Shown: one piece after another, positions 25,639-36,700 of the stretch | Position numbering within the stretch: position 1 is the first letter of the stretch | How the letters are laid out: every line of letters begins with the position of its first letter | Source: Fuerstiella marisgermanici | Lineage (GTDB): Bacteria > Planctomycetota > Planctomycetia > Planctomycetales > Planctomycetaceae | Direction of reading: 5' to 3' | Assembly (NCBI RefSeq): GCF_001983935.1 | Contig: NZ_CP017641.1 | Location: 3,596,001-3,660,000 of the forward strand | DNA length: 64,000 nucleotides | Program-made: the position numbers and the translations under genes | Notes under the pieces: generated by a model | Seen by the model: only the letters and a program-made list of their open reading frames with translations | Database searches by the model: none | Told to the model about the DNA's origin: nothing

Positions 25639-27510
25639 TTACTTCACTTCGAGCGTTTCACTGTTCTCTCGTGTTGCCGTCACGTGTTCGAGACTCTGTT
25701 TATCGTCGCCATCGATGACATGGATCGTATAGTCTGCATCACGAAACACCTTCGGCTGGAATGTGGACAAAGGAACTCGCAGCGTGTACACGATATCACC
25801 GTAGGTTTCGTCCACGACTTGAATCACGGGCCGCTTGCCGTCGGCAAATTTTAGCGTCGGCAGATACGCGGTTGCGTTGCGGCCGTAGTTGTCCACCTGG
25901 TCGATTGTGATCGGCCATCCGGGATACTGTTCCGCATCTGCTGCCGTCACATCGACGCCTCGAGGCCAGCATTCCATGGTAATCTTACGCGTACCCGTGT
26001 CGAATCGCACAAGCCCATAACCGGCCGCTCGTTCGCCCCATTCGCCGCCGTATTTATTGCGGCGAGCTTCATCTGGATTGGCGTACGCGTACATCGTCAT
26101 CTTGTTACCGAAGCCATCGTAGTAGTCGCCCAGATCTGGAAGAGGGCCTTCGATTTTGTGTTCCGGTCCTTCCAGCGGCTCCCACCAGCGGTTGTAGTAG
26201 TTCACAACAGACGGAACACAAAACGAGTATCCCGAATCGCCAAACTGGTTAATTCCGTGATGCACGACGGTCGCCAAATGCTGGTCACCCGCCAACATGA
26301 ATCCGTACGCTTTGCGAATTTCCACCAACGCCTTGTTGCGCCCGTGTTGTGGCCAGCCATTGGAATCCAAATCGGCCAGTAGGCGGTTCGGATACTTGCC
26401 GTGACGATGAGCCGCGTTGGCCAGCACTGTTTGAGACAGCGTGGCTTTGAAATCAACACCGTCCCATTGCGTCGCCCAGTCCCTCAAAAACTTTAGCTGA
26501 CGTTCGCCATACAGCCGTGCGTCCGGCAGGTCGACTGCCTGACGGTCGTACGACGGATCGTTGATGTGGTCGGGACGCGGCCCCAGTTGAGGAATCACGC
26601 CATTGGGACCCGTCTTAAATTTACGGTCTTCAATGATGGCGAAACTGACTCGACCAATCTTTATGTCGGTGTAGTACACGCCGATGCCACGTTGAGCGGG
26701 CGTCGGATCGTAAGGATCGGGCATGTGCCAGGTTTGAGCGTCCTGGACAGAATTCACGTATTGTGTCGAGTAAAAATAGCCACCATCGTTCCCGGTCGGA
26801 TCTGGCGCCTTCACACCGTTTTCGCCCCACACGTTCCCCTGACCGATGTCGTGGTCGTCGGGCAGGCACACGATCGGCCGATCTTTAATGATGTCACCAA
26901 ACTGTAGTCCGAACAGCAGCCAGGCCTGAAAATGCAGCTTGTGGTCGTAAGACTGGTCTCCGGAAAAGAACAGCAGGTCCGGATCCTGAGCTTTAATATT
27001 GGCAATAATGTCTGGCTTCAGCCGCCGGTCACGATTGGAATTTCCTGTGAACGCGGCGATAACAATTTCCTTCTTGTCGATCGGATCGCGACGGATCGTA
27101 CCTTCGTAGCTCGACTTGCCGCCCGCCGCCGTTACTCGATAAGCGTAATCCTGACTACTGTCCCAATCTTCCGTTCGGAAGTGAGCGTTCCAGCGTTTGA
27201 GCTCTCCCTGAGGATCGCCCATCAGCTCTTCGCTCACTTTTTCACGACCGATCTCCTTCCATTCGCCGCCTTCCTTAATCGACAGCACGACATCGCGGTC
27301 GGCGTCATCGGGCAGCGGAAACAACTGCACGGTCATTTTCATCACGCCGTTGTGGACCGTGTACGGTGCGAAGACGATCGAATCTTCGATGGCCACCTGA
27401 TGAATATCAAACGGCCACTTGGCGTTCATGTTGCGATTACGTTGCTGACCCGATGCGGGCGACGGCAACAGCAAACACGGCAGCAGAGCGAGGAAAATAT
27501 ATCGAGTCAT
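25639..27510 (-). CDS. PhoD-like alkaline phosphatase
   Basis: The ATG at 27510 has AAGG upstream and opens a signal peptide (IFLALLPCLLLPSPASG); the frame is open to 27570. The 623-residue product shows metallophosphatase marks: FTGNSNRD, FFSGDQSYDH, LPDDHDIGQGN and a LAGDQHLATVVHHG stretch, the expected metal-binding Asp/His set. PhoD enzymes are secreted phosphodiesterases/monoesterases that release phosphate. No phosphate regulon box was identified. The substrate range is not predictable. Confidence 0.85.
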   Translation of the reverse strand: MTRYIFLALLPCLLLPSPASGQQRNRNMNAKWPFDIHQVAIEDSIVFAPYTVHNGVMKMTVQLFPLPDDADRDVVLSIKEGGEWKEIGREKVSEELMGDPQGELKRWNAHFRTEDWDSSQDYAYRVTAAGGKSSYEGTIRRDPIDKKEIVIAAFTGNSNRDRRLKPDIIANIKAQDPDLLFFSGDQSYDHKLHFQAWLLFGLQFGDIIKDRPIVCLPDDHDIGQGNVWGENGVKAPDPTGNDGGYFYSTQYVNSVQDAQTWHMPDPYDPTPAQRGIGVYYTDIKIGRVSFAIIEDRKFKTGPNGVIPQLGPRPDHINDPSYDRQAVDLPDARLYGERQLKFLRDWATQWDGVDFKATLSQTVLANAAHRHGKYPNRLLADLDSNGWPQHGRNKALVEIRKAYGFMLAGDQHLATVVHHGINQFGDSGYSFCVPSVVNYYNRWWEPLEGPEHKIEGPLPDLGDYYDGFGNKMTMYAYANPDEARRNKYGGEWGERAAGYGLVRFDTGTRKITMECWPRGVDVTAADAEQYPGWPITIDQVDNYGRNATAYLPTLKFADGKRPVIQVVDETYGDIVYTLRVPLSTFQPKVFRDADYTIHVIDGDDKQSLEHVTATRENSETLEVK

Positions 27511-27932
27511 CGATCGACCTTCGGTGGCGTGGAAATTCCTGTGAGCGAACCGCCCCGATACAAACGCCAACTCTGTTTCATCGGCGCGGATGCATTCGGT
27601 TCAGAGCGTGTACTTTGAGGACCAACGCGACGTTGTTCAAGCGAGTCGCCATTCAACTGCGTGGCGAATGGACGCTGAACACAGATAAATCCGCAGGAAT
27701 GTTGATCATTCGTGGATCACCAAACTCGCTCGTTGCCACCGATGACCGGACGGCCACGCGTCGTTGTCACCTTGCGGAATTGGCAGCGCGGTGTGTGGCC
27801 GGGCTTGGAACGAGGGACGAGTGAATCCGCGGGGTTTCCTTCGCTTCGCTAAGTCCAACCCCGGCCACACCGCCCCCGAAACGCCTTGCGGGAGCGGTGA
27901 AGTTGGCGCAATTAGTGTCAATGCAGCTTGGT
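27511..27932. other. intergenic region with 17-bp inverted repeat
   Basis: No convincing gene lies here. GTGTGGCCGGGCTTGGA (27793-27809) and TCCAACCCCGGCCACAC (27854-27870) are inverted copies with one mismatch enclosing 44 bp. It is 62 bp beyond the end of the ceramidase-like gene and may be a dispersed hairpin of the same kind as others in the window. Confidence 0.6.
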
Positions 27933-29378
27933 CTATTTCTGCTTCAACTTCTTCTGCAGTTCCAGCAACGTTGCAGTGATCTTGCGAGACGCTTCGAATT
28001 CGACATTGTTCGTGCCCAACCATGTTTCGTATCCGCCCAGCTCATGCTGTTCGGGGGTGGGCAGGTAGCCGAACGATCCGTTGGCCAGTTCGATTGTGAA
28101 TGTCTTTTCGAATGGCGTCGCGTCTTTCAGTTCGAGGCCGATCTCGACAAACGTTTCGAACGGAATGGCCGAAATCGCCAGATCGCCAATCCGCAACACC
28201 TGCATTGTCGCGTCAATGGAATCGGGAGCTTCCGTCAGGTTTTGCAAGCGAGTGGCGTAGATCGCTTCTCGGCGATACTTCTTTGGGGCGGCTTCGATTT
28301 TGTCTTTGAGGCTTTCAAAGTAGGCCAGCGTTTCCGGTGTTGGTTTGCGGACCTCTAATGTCAATTCTTTCGCGGCGCCGGCGACCGGAACCCAATCCTG
28401 AAATTTCACGCTGCCGTGAGCTTCATACACTTTGGTAGCCACCTTTTCGGCCACTTCCTGCATTTTGTCGTAGCGCTCACGACTCGCCGATCGTTCGCGA
28501 AAGTTAATGTTGTTGATATCGCCGCTGGTGCCATTAGACATGATGCCAACGAACGGGATGGTCTGATCGGACGCGCCCAGTTTCTGTTCGATGTACTTCG
28601 CAAAGTAGCCAAAGTAGTCGGCGGAAATATCACCGCTCTTCACGCCGCCGACATAGTGCAGCGAATAGTTCGCCAGCAACGCAATCGGACGGCCGTCCAC
28701 ACTTTGCACAGAAACAAACGCAACCTCAGGATCGATCGGCCCCGCCGGTTTTACCAGACTTCCGCTGCCACGCGATGGATTCATGCGGACTTTGTCGACG
28801 CCGCCAAACGGGTTCTTCAGTTGATTCGGATCGGTCGTAAACCAGCGTCGGTTGAAGACTTCGGTTTCTTCCGTGGCTGATCCCCAGCCGATTTTGGCCG
28901 GTTCCAGGTTATTGATGGCTCGTCGAACGCCGTCAGAAATTCGGTTAGCCACAAACTTCTGGTAATCGTTTAACTCCTGATCTCGCTTCACCTTGCTGGC
29001 ACCGCGAGCCGTGGTGGCAGAATGCGTATGAGTGGACGCCAGCAGCAGGTTCTGTTTGGGAATTTCGGTGGCGGCGTGGATTTGATCCTTCGCCGCATCG
29101 AATACTTCGCGAGGAATGCCAACATTGTCGCACAGCACAATCGCAATTTTGTCGCTGCCGTCATCCAGCACCAGGCAGCGCGCGTGAAGTTCGTCGTGAA
29201 CGTGCGTGGCCGGAATTGGCACCCACCCGCCCACGATCATTTCTCCCAGCGGTGGAGTGATGTTACTGGTCGCGGCTCCGGCCTGGAACACTTTTCTCGC
29301 GTCCTGAGCCACCGCGGATGGGCCAGCGATCAGGGCGACGGACAGAAAACCAAAACATAACAGGGCAGGCAAACGCAT
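27933..29378 (-). CDS. secreted neutral/alkaline ceramidase-like protein
   Basis: Start 29378 (MRLPALLCFG) has GGAAG upstream and opens a signal peptide (FGFLSVALIAGPSAVAQ); the frame extends to 29486 without a better start. The 481-residue protein begins with AGAATSNITPPLGE, then HVHDELHARCLVLDDG and LLASTHTHSA, the zinc-type His segment found in the neutral ceramidase N-terminal domain. A GAAKELTLEVRKP region and a FGYLPTPEQHELGGYE region follow, common in the planctomycete members. True ceramidase activity is not proven; most planctomycete members are uncharacterised. It is divergent from the giant gene. Confidence 0.82.
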   Translation of the reverse strand: MRLPALLCFGFLSVALIAGPSAVAQDARKVFQAGAATSNITPPLGEMIVGGWVPIPATHVHDELHARCLVLDDGSDKIAIVLCDNVGIPREVFDAAKDQIHAATEIPKQNLLLASTHTHSATTARGASKVKRDQELNDYQKFVANRISDGVRRAINNLEPAKIGWGSATEETEVFNRRWFTTDPNQLKNPFGGVDKVRMNPSRGSGSLVKPAGPIDPEVAFVSVQSVDGRPIALLANYSLHYVGGVKSGDISADYFGYFAKYIEQKLGASDQTIPFVGIMSNGTSGDINNINFRERSASRERYDKMQEVAEKVATKVYEAHGSVKFQDWVPVAGAAKELTLEVRKPTPETLAYFESLKDKIEAAPKKYRREAIYATRLQNLTEAPDSIDATMQVLRIGDLAISAIPFETFVEIGLELKDATPFEKTFTIELANGSFGYLPTPEQHELGGYETWLGTNNVEFEASRKITATLLELQKKLKQK

Positions 29379-29732
29379 GAAGGACTTCCTTCGGAGGGGG
29401 AAAGCGGCGAGAGAACGAAGAAGTGTCGTTAGTTCGGATTCTGACAAATAAACGGGCACAGATGCAACCGAACGGAGTGTTCGCAATTAACGACGACGCG
29501 GGTGAACGCGAGCCCCCGACACACGGCCTGTCTGTTCGCGAAGGGACGCCCGAACGCAGTTTCTGCGGTCCCGAAAAAAAGTTTTCAAAATCGCTGTCCG
29601 ATCTCTGCGCGGATTTCGTTGATCTCCCCTGGAAGGAGTCTCATGATGGTTGGCCGCGCCGGCCAATCGGTCGTCTGAGCAGTATTGGCTGCTGGCGATG
29701 CCGACGCACTTCTGATCACTTAAGGGCTAGCG
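29379..29732. other. intergenic region between divergent genes
   Basis: This 354-bp stretch must hold the promoters of the ceramidase-like gene (-) and the giant gene (+). The only structure I see is a short hairpin TTGGCCGCGCCGGCCAA near 29653 and an A-rich stretch at 29574. AAGGG lies 9 bp before the giant gene's ATG. I cannot identify promoter boxes with confidence. Confidence 0.4.
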
Positions 29733-30720
29733 ATGAATTTACGCTTCTGGTTGACGAAAACGCGGATCTGGCTGCGAAACCTGCTGACGGCACGAGTTCG
29801 AAATCACCGCAGAAACCGAGCGTTCACGCAGGCTCGTTCTCCGTTTGCGGAGTTTCTGGAGCCGCGTTTGCTGCTGACCGGCGGACACACGGGGTCCACC
29901 AGCGACCCAGGCGAATTCTACTACAGCCTCGCGAGTGCAAGCTACGTTTACGACAGCGACTATTCGCGAACGTGGGTTGACGATTCCGACATCATGAAGC
30001 TCACGATCGAGCCAAACGGATCGTGGCAGCATGAATTTTTCTTTGATGGAAGCGACGTCGGCCTGACGACCGGCGAAGAGGACATCGATGCGTTCGCCAT
30101 TCGCGACGACGGCACGATTCTGATTTCCACATCGGGCTGCGTGAATGTCGCTGGCGTCAGCCACGCAGCGGGCGGTGATCTGCTGCGGTTTACCCCGACG
30201 TCGACGGGCCGCCACACAGCAGGCACATGGGAAATGTATGTCGACGGAAGTGACGTGGGCATCAGTCACTGGGAAAACATTGATGCCGTCTCTGAGCTGC
30301 CAGATGGTCGGCTGGTGATTTCCACGCAGAACAATGCGAAACTTAACGGGCTTAACAGTGTTCGGGCGCAGGATCTTTCTGTGCTGACGCTAAGCCGAAC
30401 GGGCAATTACACGCAAGGGACATGGCAACGTTACCTCGACGGCAGTGACATCGGGCTGACAAGTTCGTCTGAGGACATCGATGCCGTGTCAGTCGGTGGC
30501 GATGGTTCAACCATTCACCTCTCGACATTAGGCACCGCCTACGTTTCCGGTCCTCGCGCGTACGATGAAGACGTATTCACGTTCGAAGCCAGCCATTTGG
30601 GCAGCTACACCTCCGGCAGCTATCGCAACAAGCTCACGCTAAACGCCAGCCATGCCGGGATTCCGTCGTCAAATGACATCGACGCCTTCCACGCGGCGGC
30701 CGCTGATCCGAGTAATCCGC
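29733..30720 (+). other. LEPR signal region and DGSDVG/EDIDA repeat domain
   Basis: After the LEPR motif, residues about 60-325 contain four copies of a 70-90-residue pattern built around FDGSDVGLTTGEEDIDAF, VDGSDVGISHWENIDAV, LDGSDIGLTSSSEDIDAV and HAGIPSSNDIDAF. Strand-rich sequence such as DDGTILISTSG lies between copies. This could be a small beta-propeller or a calcium-binding solenoid; I do not recognise a named family. Confidence 0.6.
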
Positions 30721-33700
30721 AGTCACCTGTGATTGAAGACATCGGCAACAAGACGATCGATGAACTGATGGAGTTGTCGTTCACGCCAACGGCCACAGAT
30801 CCGGACACACCCGTCGGCGATCTGGAATGGTCGCTGACGTCCGGCCCATCGGCGGCTTCGGTGAATGCCTCGACAGGCCGTTTCTCATGGACGCCGACAG
30901 AAGCCGACGGCCCGGGCTCATTTGACGTCACGTTGACCGTTTCCGATGGAGGCCGCAGTGACTCCGAAACGTTTACGATCACCGTTGCAGAAGTAAACAC
31001 GGCACCAGAACTGTCCGCGATCGGCAACCAGATCATTAATGAAGGAGCGACGGTCTCCTTTGACGCGAACGCCACGGATGTCGATCTTCCCGCAAACACA
31101 CTCACGTATTCCATCAGCGGCGACGTGCCGACGGGATCAACGTTCAACTCAACGACGGGGCAGTTTTCGTGGGACACCACGACGGCCCACGGCGGCAATT
31201 CTTACGACGTCACGGTGACAGTCAGCGACGGCCAACTTTCTGACAGCGAATCTTTCACCATCACCGTGAACAATGTCGGCGACGGCCTGGCAATCGAGCC
31301 CATTGATGATCAGTCAATCGACGAACTGGTGCCGTTTAGCTACCAGGTGGTCGCGACAGGTTCCAGCAGTGATGGATTGTTAAACCTTGACTTTGAAACT
31401 GCAGCCGACGGCGCCACGTTAAGCAGCGGAGATGTCATTGCTGAGCAGTTCGCAGCGATGGGGATTCACATTACATCGCATGATCCTGCGAATCATCCGC
31501 CGATGATCTTCGATTCCTCAAACCCCACTGGAGGCGATCGCGACCTGGGCACTCCGAATTCCAGGTTCGGCGGCCCGGGAATTGGAAACGGCGGCAAGTC
31601 AGGACGATGGAAAAATGATGTCGCTCGCGAAAACATTCTGATTATTTCGGAAGACGGTGATTCGCAGGATCCCGATGACCGAGCTCGCGGAGGCAGGCTG
31701 ATTCTGACCTTCGATACACCAACGGCGATCGACGAAATCGGCCTGTTGGATGTCGATTCGGGACGAAATACAATTTACCTTTACGATGCCGCCGGACGTC
31801 GGATTTCGAAAGTCAATATTCCGCGGCGCGGTGACAACAGCCACCAGGTACTGGCGCTGAATGCAGAAGGTGTCAGTCGACTGGAACTGGTGCTGTGCGG
31901 TAGCGGAGCGATCACCGATCTGATTTTCGACCGTGACGGCACCCCGCCCACTGGCGGCGGACCGCTCACGTACGCTTTAGCCCCTGGTGCTCCAGCCGGC
32001 ATGACGATCAGCGACACCGGCCTGATTGAATGGACTCCCACGGAAGCGCAAGGGCCAAGCGTTTACGATGTGACGGTTGAAGTCTCCGACGGTGCCAGCA
32101 CGGTGACGGAAACATTTACGGTCACCGTCGCGGAAGTGAACGTTGCGCCTGTCATCACGCCGATCAACGATCAGACGATCGATGAATTAGCGGACTTCAG
32201 CTACCAGGTCGTTGCGAGCGATGCTGACCTGCCGGAAAACACGCTCACCTACTCACTGGCAACCGGTGCGCCGGACGGCATGACGATCAGCAATACCGGT
32301 CTGATCGAATGGACGCCCACCGAATTGCAGGGGCCTGGAATCTACCCGGTCACGGTCGAAGTTTCTGACGGTACTGTGACTGTGGCCGAAGATTTCCAGA
32401 TGACGGTCGGCGAAGTCAACCTTGCGCCTGTCATCACGCCGATCAACGATCAGGCGATCGATGAATTAGCGGACTTCGGCTACCAGGTCGTTGCGAGCGA
32501 TGCTGACCTGCCGGAAAACACGCTCACCTACTCACTGGCAACCGGTGCGCCCACCGGCATGACAATCAGTGATACCGGTCTGATCGAATGGACACCCACG
32601 GAAGCGCAGGGGCCAGGCGCTTACGAAGTGACGGTGGAAGTCTCCGACGGCACAGCCACCGTGACGGAGGCGTTTACAGTGACGGTCGATGAGGTGAACG
32701 CAGCGCCTGTCATCACGCCGATCAACGACCAGACCATCGATGAACTAGCGGACTTCAGCTACCAGGTCGTTGCGAGCGATGCTGACCTGCCGGAAAACAC
32801 GCTCACTTACTCACTGGCAACCGGTGCGCCCACCGGCATGACAATCAGTGATACCGGTCTGATCGAATGGATGCCAACGGAAGCGCAGGGGCCAGGCGTT
32901 TACGATGTCACGGTGGAAGTTTCTGACGGCACGGCCACTGTGACGGAAGCGTTTACCGTGACCGTCGGCGAGGTGAATGTTGCGCCGGTCATCACTCCGA
33001 TTGATGACGTGACCATCGATGAACTCTCAGACTTTAGCTACCAGGTCGTGGCGAGTGACGCGGACCTTCCGGCAAACACGCTCACCTACTCACTGGCAAC
33101 CGGTGCGCCCACCGGCATGAACATCAGCGACACCGGGCTGATCACATGGACGCCAACCGAAGCTCAGGGACCGGACAATTTTGACATCACGGTAGAAGTT
33201 TCTGACGGCACAGTCACGTCGACTGAGCCCTTCCGAATTACCGTTGGTGAAGTCAACGTTGCTCCGGTGATCACGCCGATCGCTGACCAGACAATTGATG
33301 AATTATCGCCGTTCAGCCTGCCGGTTCAGGTTACGGACGTCGATCTGCCGACCAACGCCCTGGACTTCTCACTCGCCAGTGGTGCCCCGGCGGGCATGAC
33401 GATCAGCGCATCGGGTGTGATTGAATGGACGCCGACGGAAGAACAGGGACTGGACGATTACCCGGTCACAGTGGAAGTGTCTGATGGGCAAGTCACGGTC
33501 ACCGAGTCGTTCGTGCTTACTGTTGCCGAAGTGAATGTTGCTCCGGTGTTAGCGGAAATCGCCAATCAAGACGTGGATGAAGAAGCAGAATTCAGTCTGC
33601 AAACCATCGCTACAGACTCAGACATTCCCGCCAACACTCTGACTTACAGCCTCACCGGCACTCCACCCTCCGGTATCGCCATCGACAGCAACGGCCTGCT

Positions 33701-36700
33701 GACATGGACGCCTACAGAAACTCAAGGGCCTGGCACATACGCAATTACTGTTGAAGTGTCGGACGGCGAATTGACGGACTCGAAGACGTTCCAGATTGAA
33801 GTTGCGGAAGTGAATCAACCTCCGGTCATCGAAGAAATTCTGGATATCGCCTTCAACGAACATTCCGCATGGACTCTGCAGGTGGAAGCCAACGATCCGG
33901 ACCTGCCCGTCAACGACCTGACATACGATCTGGTCGGCACTGTTCCGGCCGGAATGGGTATCGACACTGACGGCTTGATTTCGTGGACACCCACGGAAGC
34001 TCAGGGGCCTGCGTCGTACACCGTTAACGTCGAAGTATCCGACGGCAGCCTCACCGATGTTGAAACCTTCAACATCATGGTCAACGAACTGAACCAGGAT
34101 CCGGCGCTGGCTCCAATCGGAAACCGAACAGTCGTTGCAGGCGAATCGCTAACGTTCACCGCTGCTGCAACCGACGGCGACATCCCGGTGAACAACCTGG
34201 TGTACTCCATCACCGGCGATGTTCCTGCGGCAGCCACCTTCAACTCGGTCACCGGTGAATTCGTTTGGAATTCTTCAACAACAGACACACCCGGCGATCT
34301 GGCCATGACGGTTACCGTGGACGATCAGGCGGGCGGCACTGATTCGGAAACTTTCACGATCACCGTTCAGCCTCCGGCCACATCGTCGATCACACTGACA
34401 GAAGACGACCGCTTCCAGACGACCGCGACGCAGTCCATCACCGTTCCCGCCGAAGCATCGTACTTCGAATTCGAAATCCTCAACCTTTCGTTCGACACCG
34501 ATGCCACCGGGAAAATTAGCGACGCCTTCGAAGTCGCACTGCTGGACGCGGACGGAAACTCTCTGGTTCACACCGTCTCCGCCGATCGGGATTCCTACTT
34601 CAATATTTCCGAACCAGGAACCGAAGCTGCGGCTGCAAATACGATCGTGAGCGGAGCGATCGTCCGAGTCGACCTGTCGCACATACCGCCCGGCACAGCG
34701 GCGACGGTCGTCTATCGGTTGGTGAATAACGACAACGCGGCCGGCAACGACACAGCGACTACAGTCACCGTGTCAGAAGGCACGGTCATCGCGGGAGACC
34801 TGAACACGTCCGCCGGTGCAGCGGCCCTTCAGCAAAACGAAGCCACTGGCCCCGTGGACCTGACCACACTCACCGACGTGACAGGCAGCTTCAGTATTGA
34901 GTACGCTCAAACATCCTTTAACAACGACACCAGCACTTTGTTTGCGGACGTGTGGCTGACCAACAACGCCAATCAGCCGATCGATGGCCCGTTCATCATC
35001 GTCGTCGAAAACCTTACTGATCCACTTGTCGCCGCCACAGACTTTGATGGCCGGACAAACGACGGCAATCCGTACTACATCGTGGAAGATCTGTCCGATT
35101 CCGGATCGATTCAGCCGCACGCGACCACGCTTGCTCAAACGCTGACCTTCTTTAACCCGAACAATACCCCGTTCGACTACGAGCTGACCGTGCTGGCCGC
35201 TCCCAACGAAGCCCCAATCTTCACCAGCACGCCGATCACGCTGGTCGAAGCCGGTCGACCATACAGCTACGACTCCAACGCCGACGATCCGGATGGCGAC
35301 ACGCTGACGTATGAATTGCTGGCCGGTCCCGAAGGAATGACGATCGACTCTGCCACCGGTGAAATCACCTGGTCACCGGAAACGGGGGACGAGGGCAACC
35401 ATTCTGTGGTCATCAAAGCGTCCGACGGCCGAGGCGCCTTCGACGAGCAGCAGTTCACCGTCGAGGTGCGCGATCTTGTTCCGAACCGTCCACCGGTAAT
35501 TATTTCATCGCCGGTGACGCAGACGACGCTGTTTGGTGCGACACCGCAGGTCAACATTCCAACTACGATTGGCGTGTGGAATGCCACTCGCGCCGGGATA
35601 GACCTCAACTTCGACACGGGAACGGAGCTGGAAGATCTGCGTGACGACCTTTCCGCCAGCTTTCCAAACGGAACGCTGATCGGCACAAGCAGGCTGGGCG
35701 ACGAATTCTTGTCTGGTGTCGATGTTCTCGCATTGCATGCCGCCGCAAGCGGATTCACAGAGATCAGTCCATTGACGGCTGCTGAACAAACGGCGTTGTT
35801 CAATTTCGTCAGGGACGGAGGCTCGGCAATTCTGCTTCCGGACAACGATGGTGATTTTGCCGCGTTCAGCGATTCGATCCTGGCACCTTTCGGCATGGAT
35901 ACGTCAGGCGTGATTAGCTTCCTCAATCGAGCTGACATCACAGCACCAGAGCACCCGATTTTCAAAGGGCCATTTGGTGAGGTGACCGGGTTTGACACAT
36001 GGTTCCCGTCTCAGATTGTCAATTTCGGCGCCTACGCGACTTCCGTGGCGGCCCTTTCGGGGAATCGTTCTGTCGGTGCTGTGATTGAACCCGGTGCAAT
36101 CGCAGAAGGAAGTGGTGGAGTCGTTGTCTTCTCCGACACGATTAGCGGCTATCCGGATGTCCCCGGTGACCAGGCTGAACGCACGCGGCTGTTCAAGAAC
36201 TCGCTCGCGTGGCTGGGAGGAAGTAATCTCACACGCGAAGTGACTCCGGTCACCATCGCCGAATACGTCGAACTCACGCCGTCTGATTTGGGCTCCACAT
36301 CGACCACCACCTTCAGCACTTTGCCGTCCGACGATGCGTCTGTCTTCGGGGCAGAATTTGCAAACGCCCAAAGCGTCAACTTCGACGTCGATCCGTTCGG
36401 TAACCCGATCCCCAGCGGCACGTTCATCACAACTCAGTACGAAAGTCTGGGACTGGTGATGAACAATTTTCAGGTCAGCAACAGTGTTTACGGTGGCCCG
36501 GCCTCCTCACCCAATGCTACCACGACACCCGCGGTCCCCGGCGAAACACTGGAATTCCAGTTTGTCGTGCCCGTTGTTGCAGTTGGCTTCATAAATACTT
36601 CGCCGGATCAGGATGAAATTGAATTTCTGGACTCTAAAGGCGAGATCATTTTCTCAACTCGCGATCAGAACGCAGAAGTTGGGCCGGATTTCGACACTGA

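Noticed and set aside
32145-34375. Regular 279-bp repeats as a CRISPR-like array
   Set aside because: The period is in frame and translates into a protein repeat; there are no short repeats with unrelated spacers.
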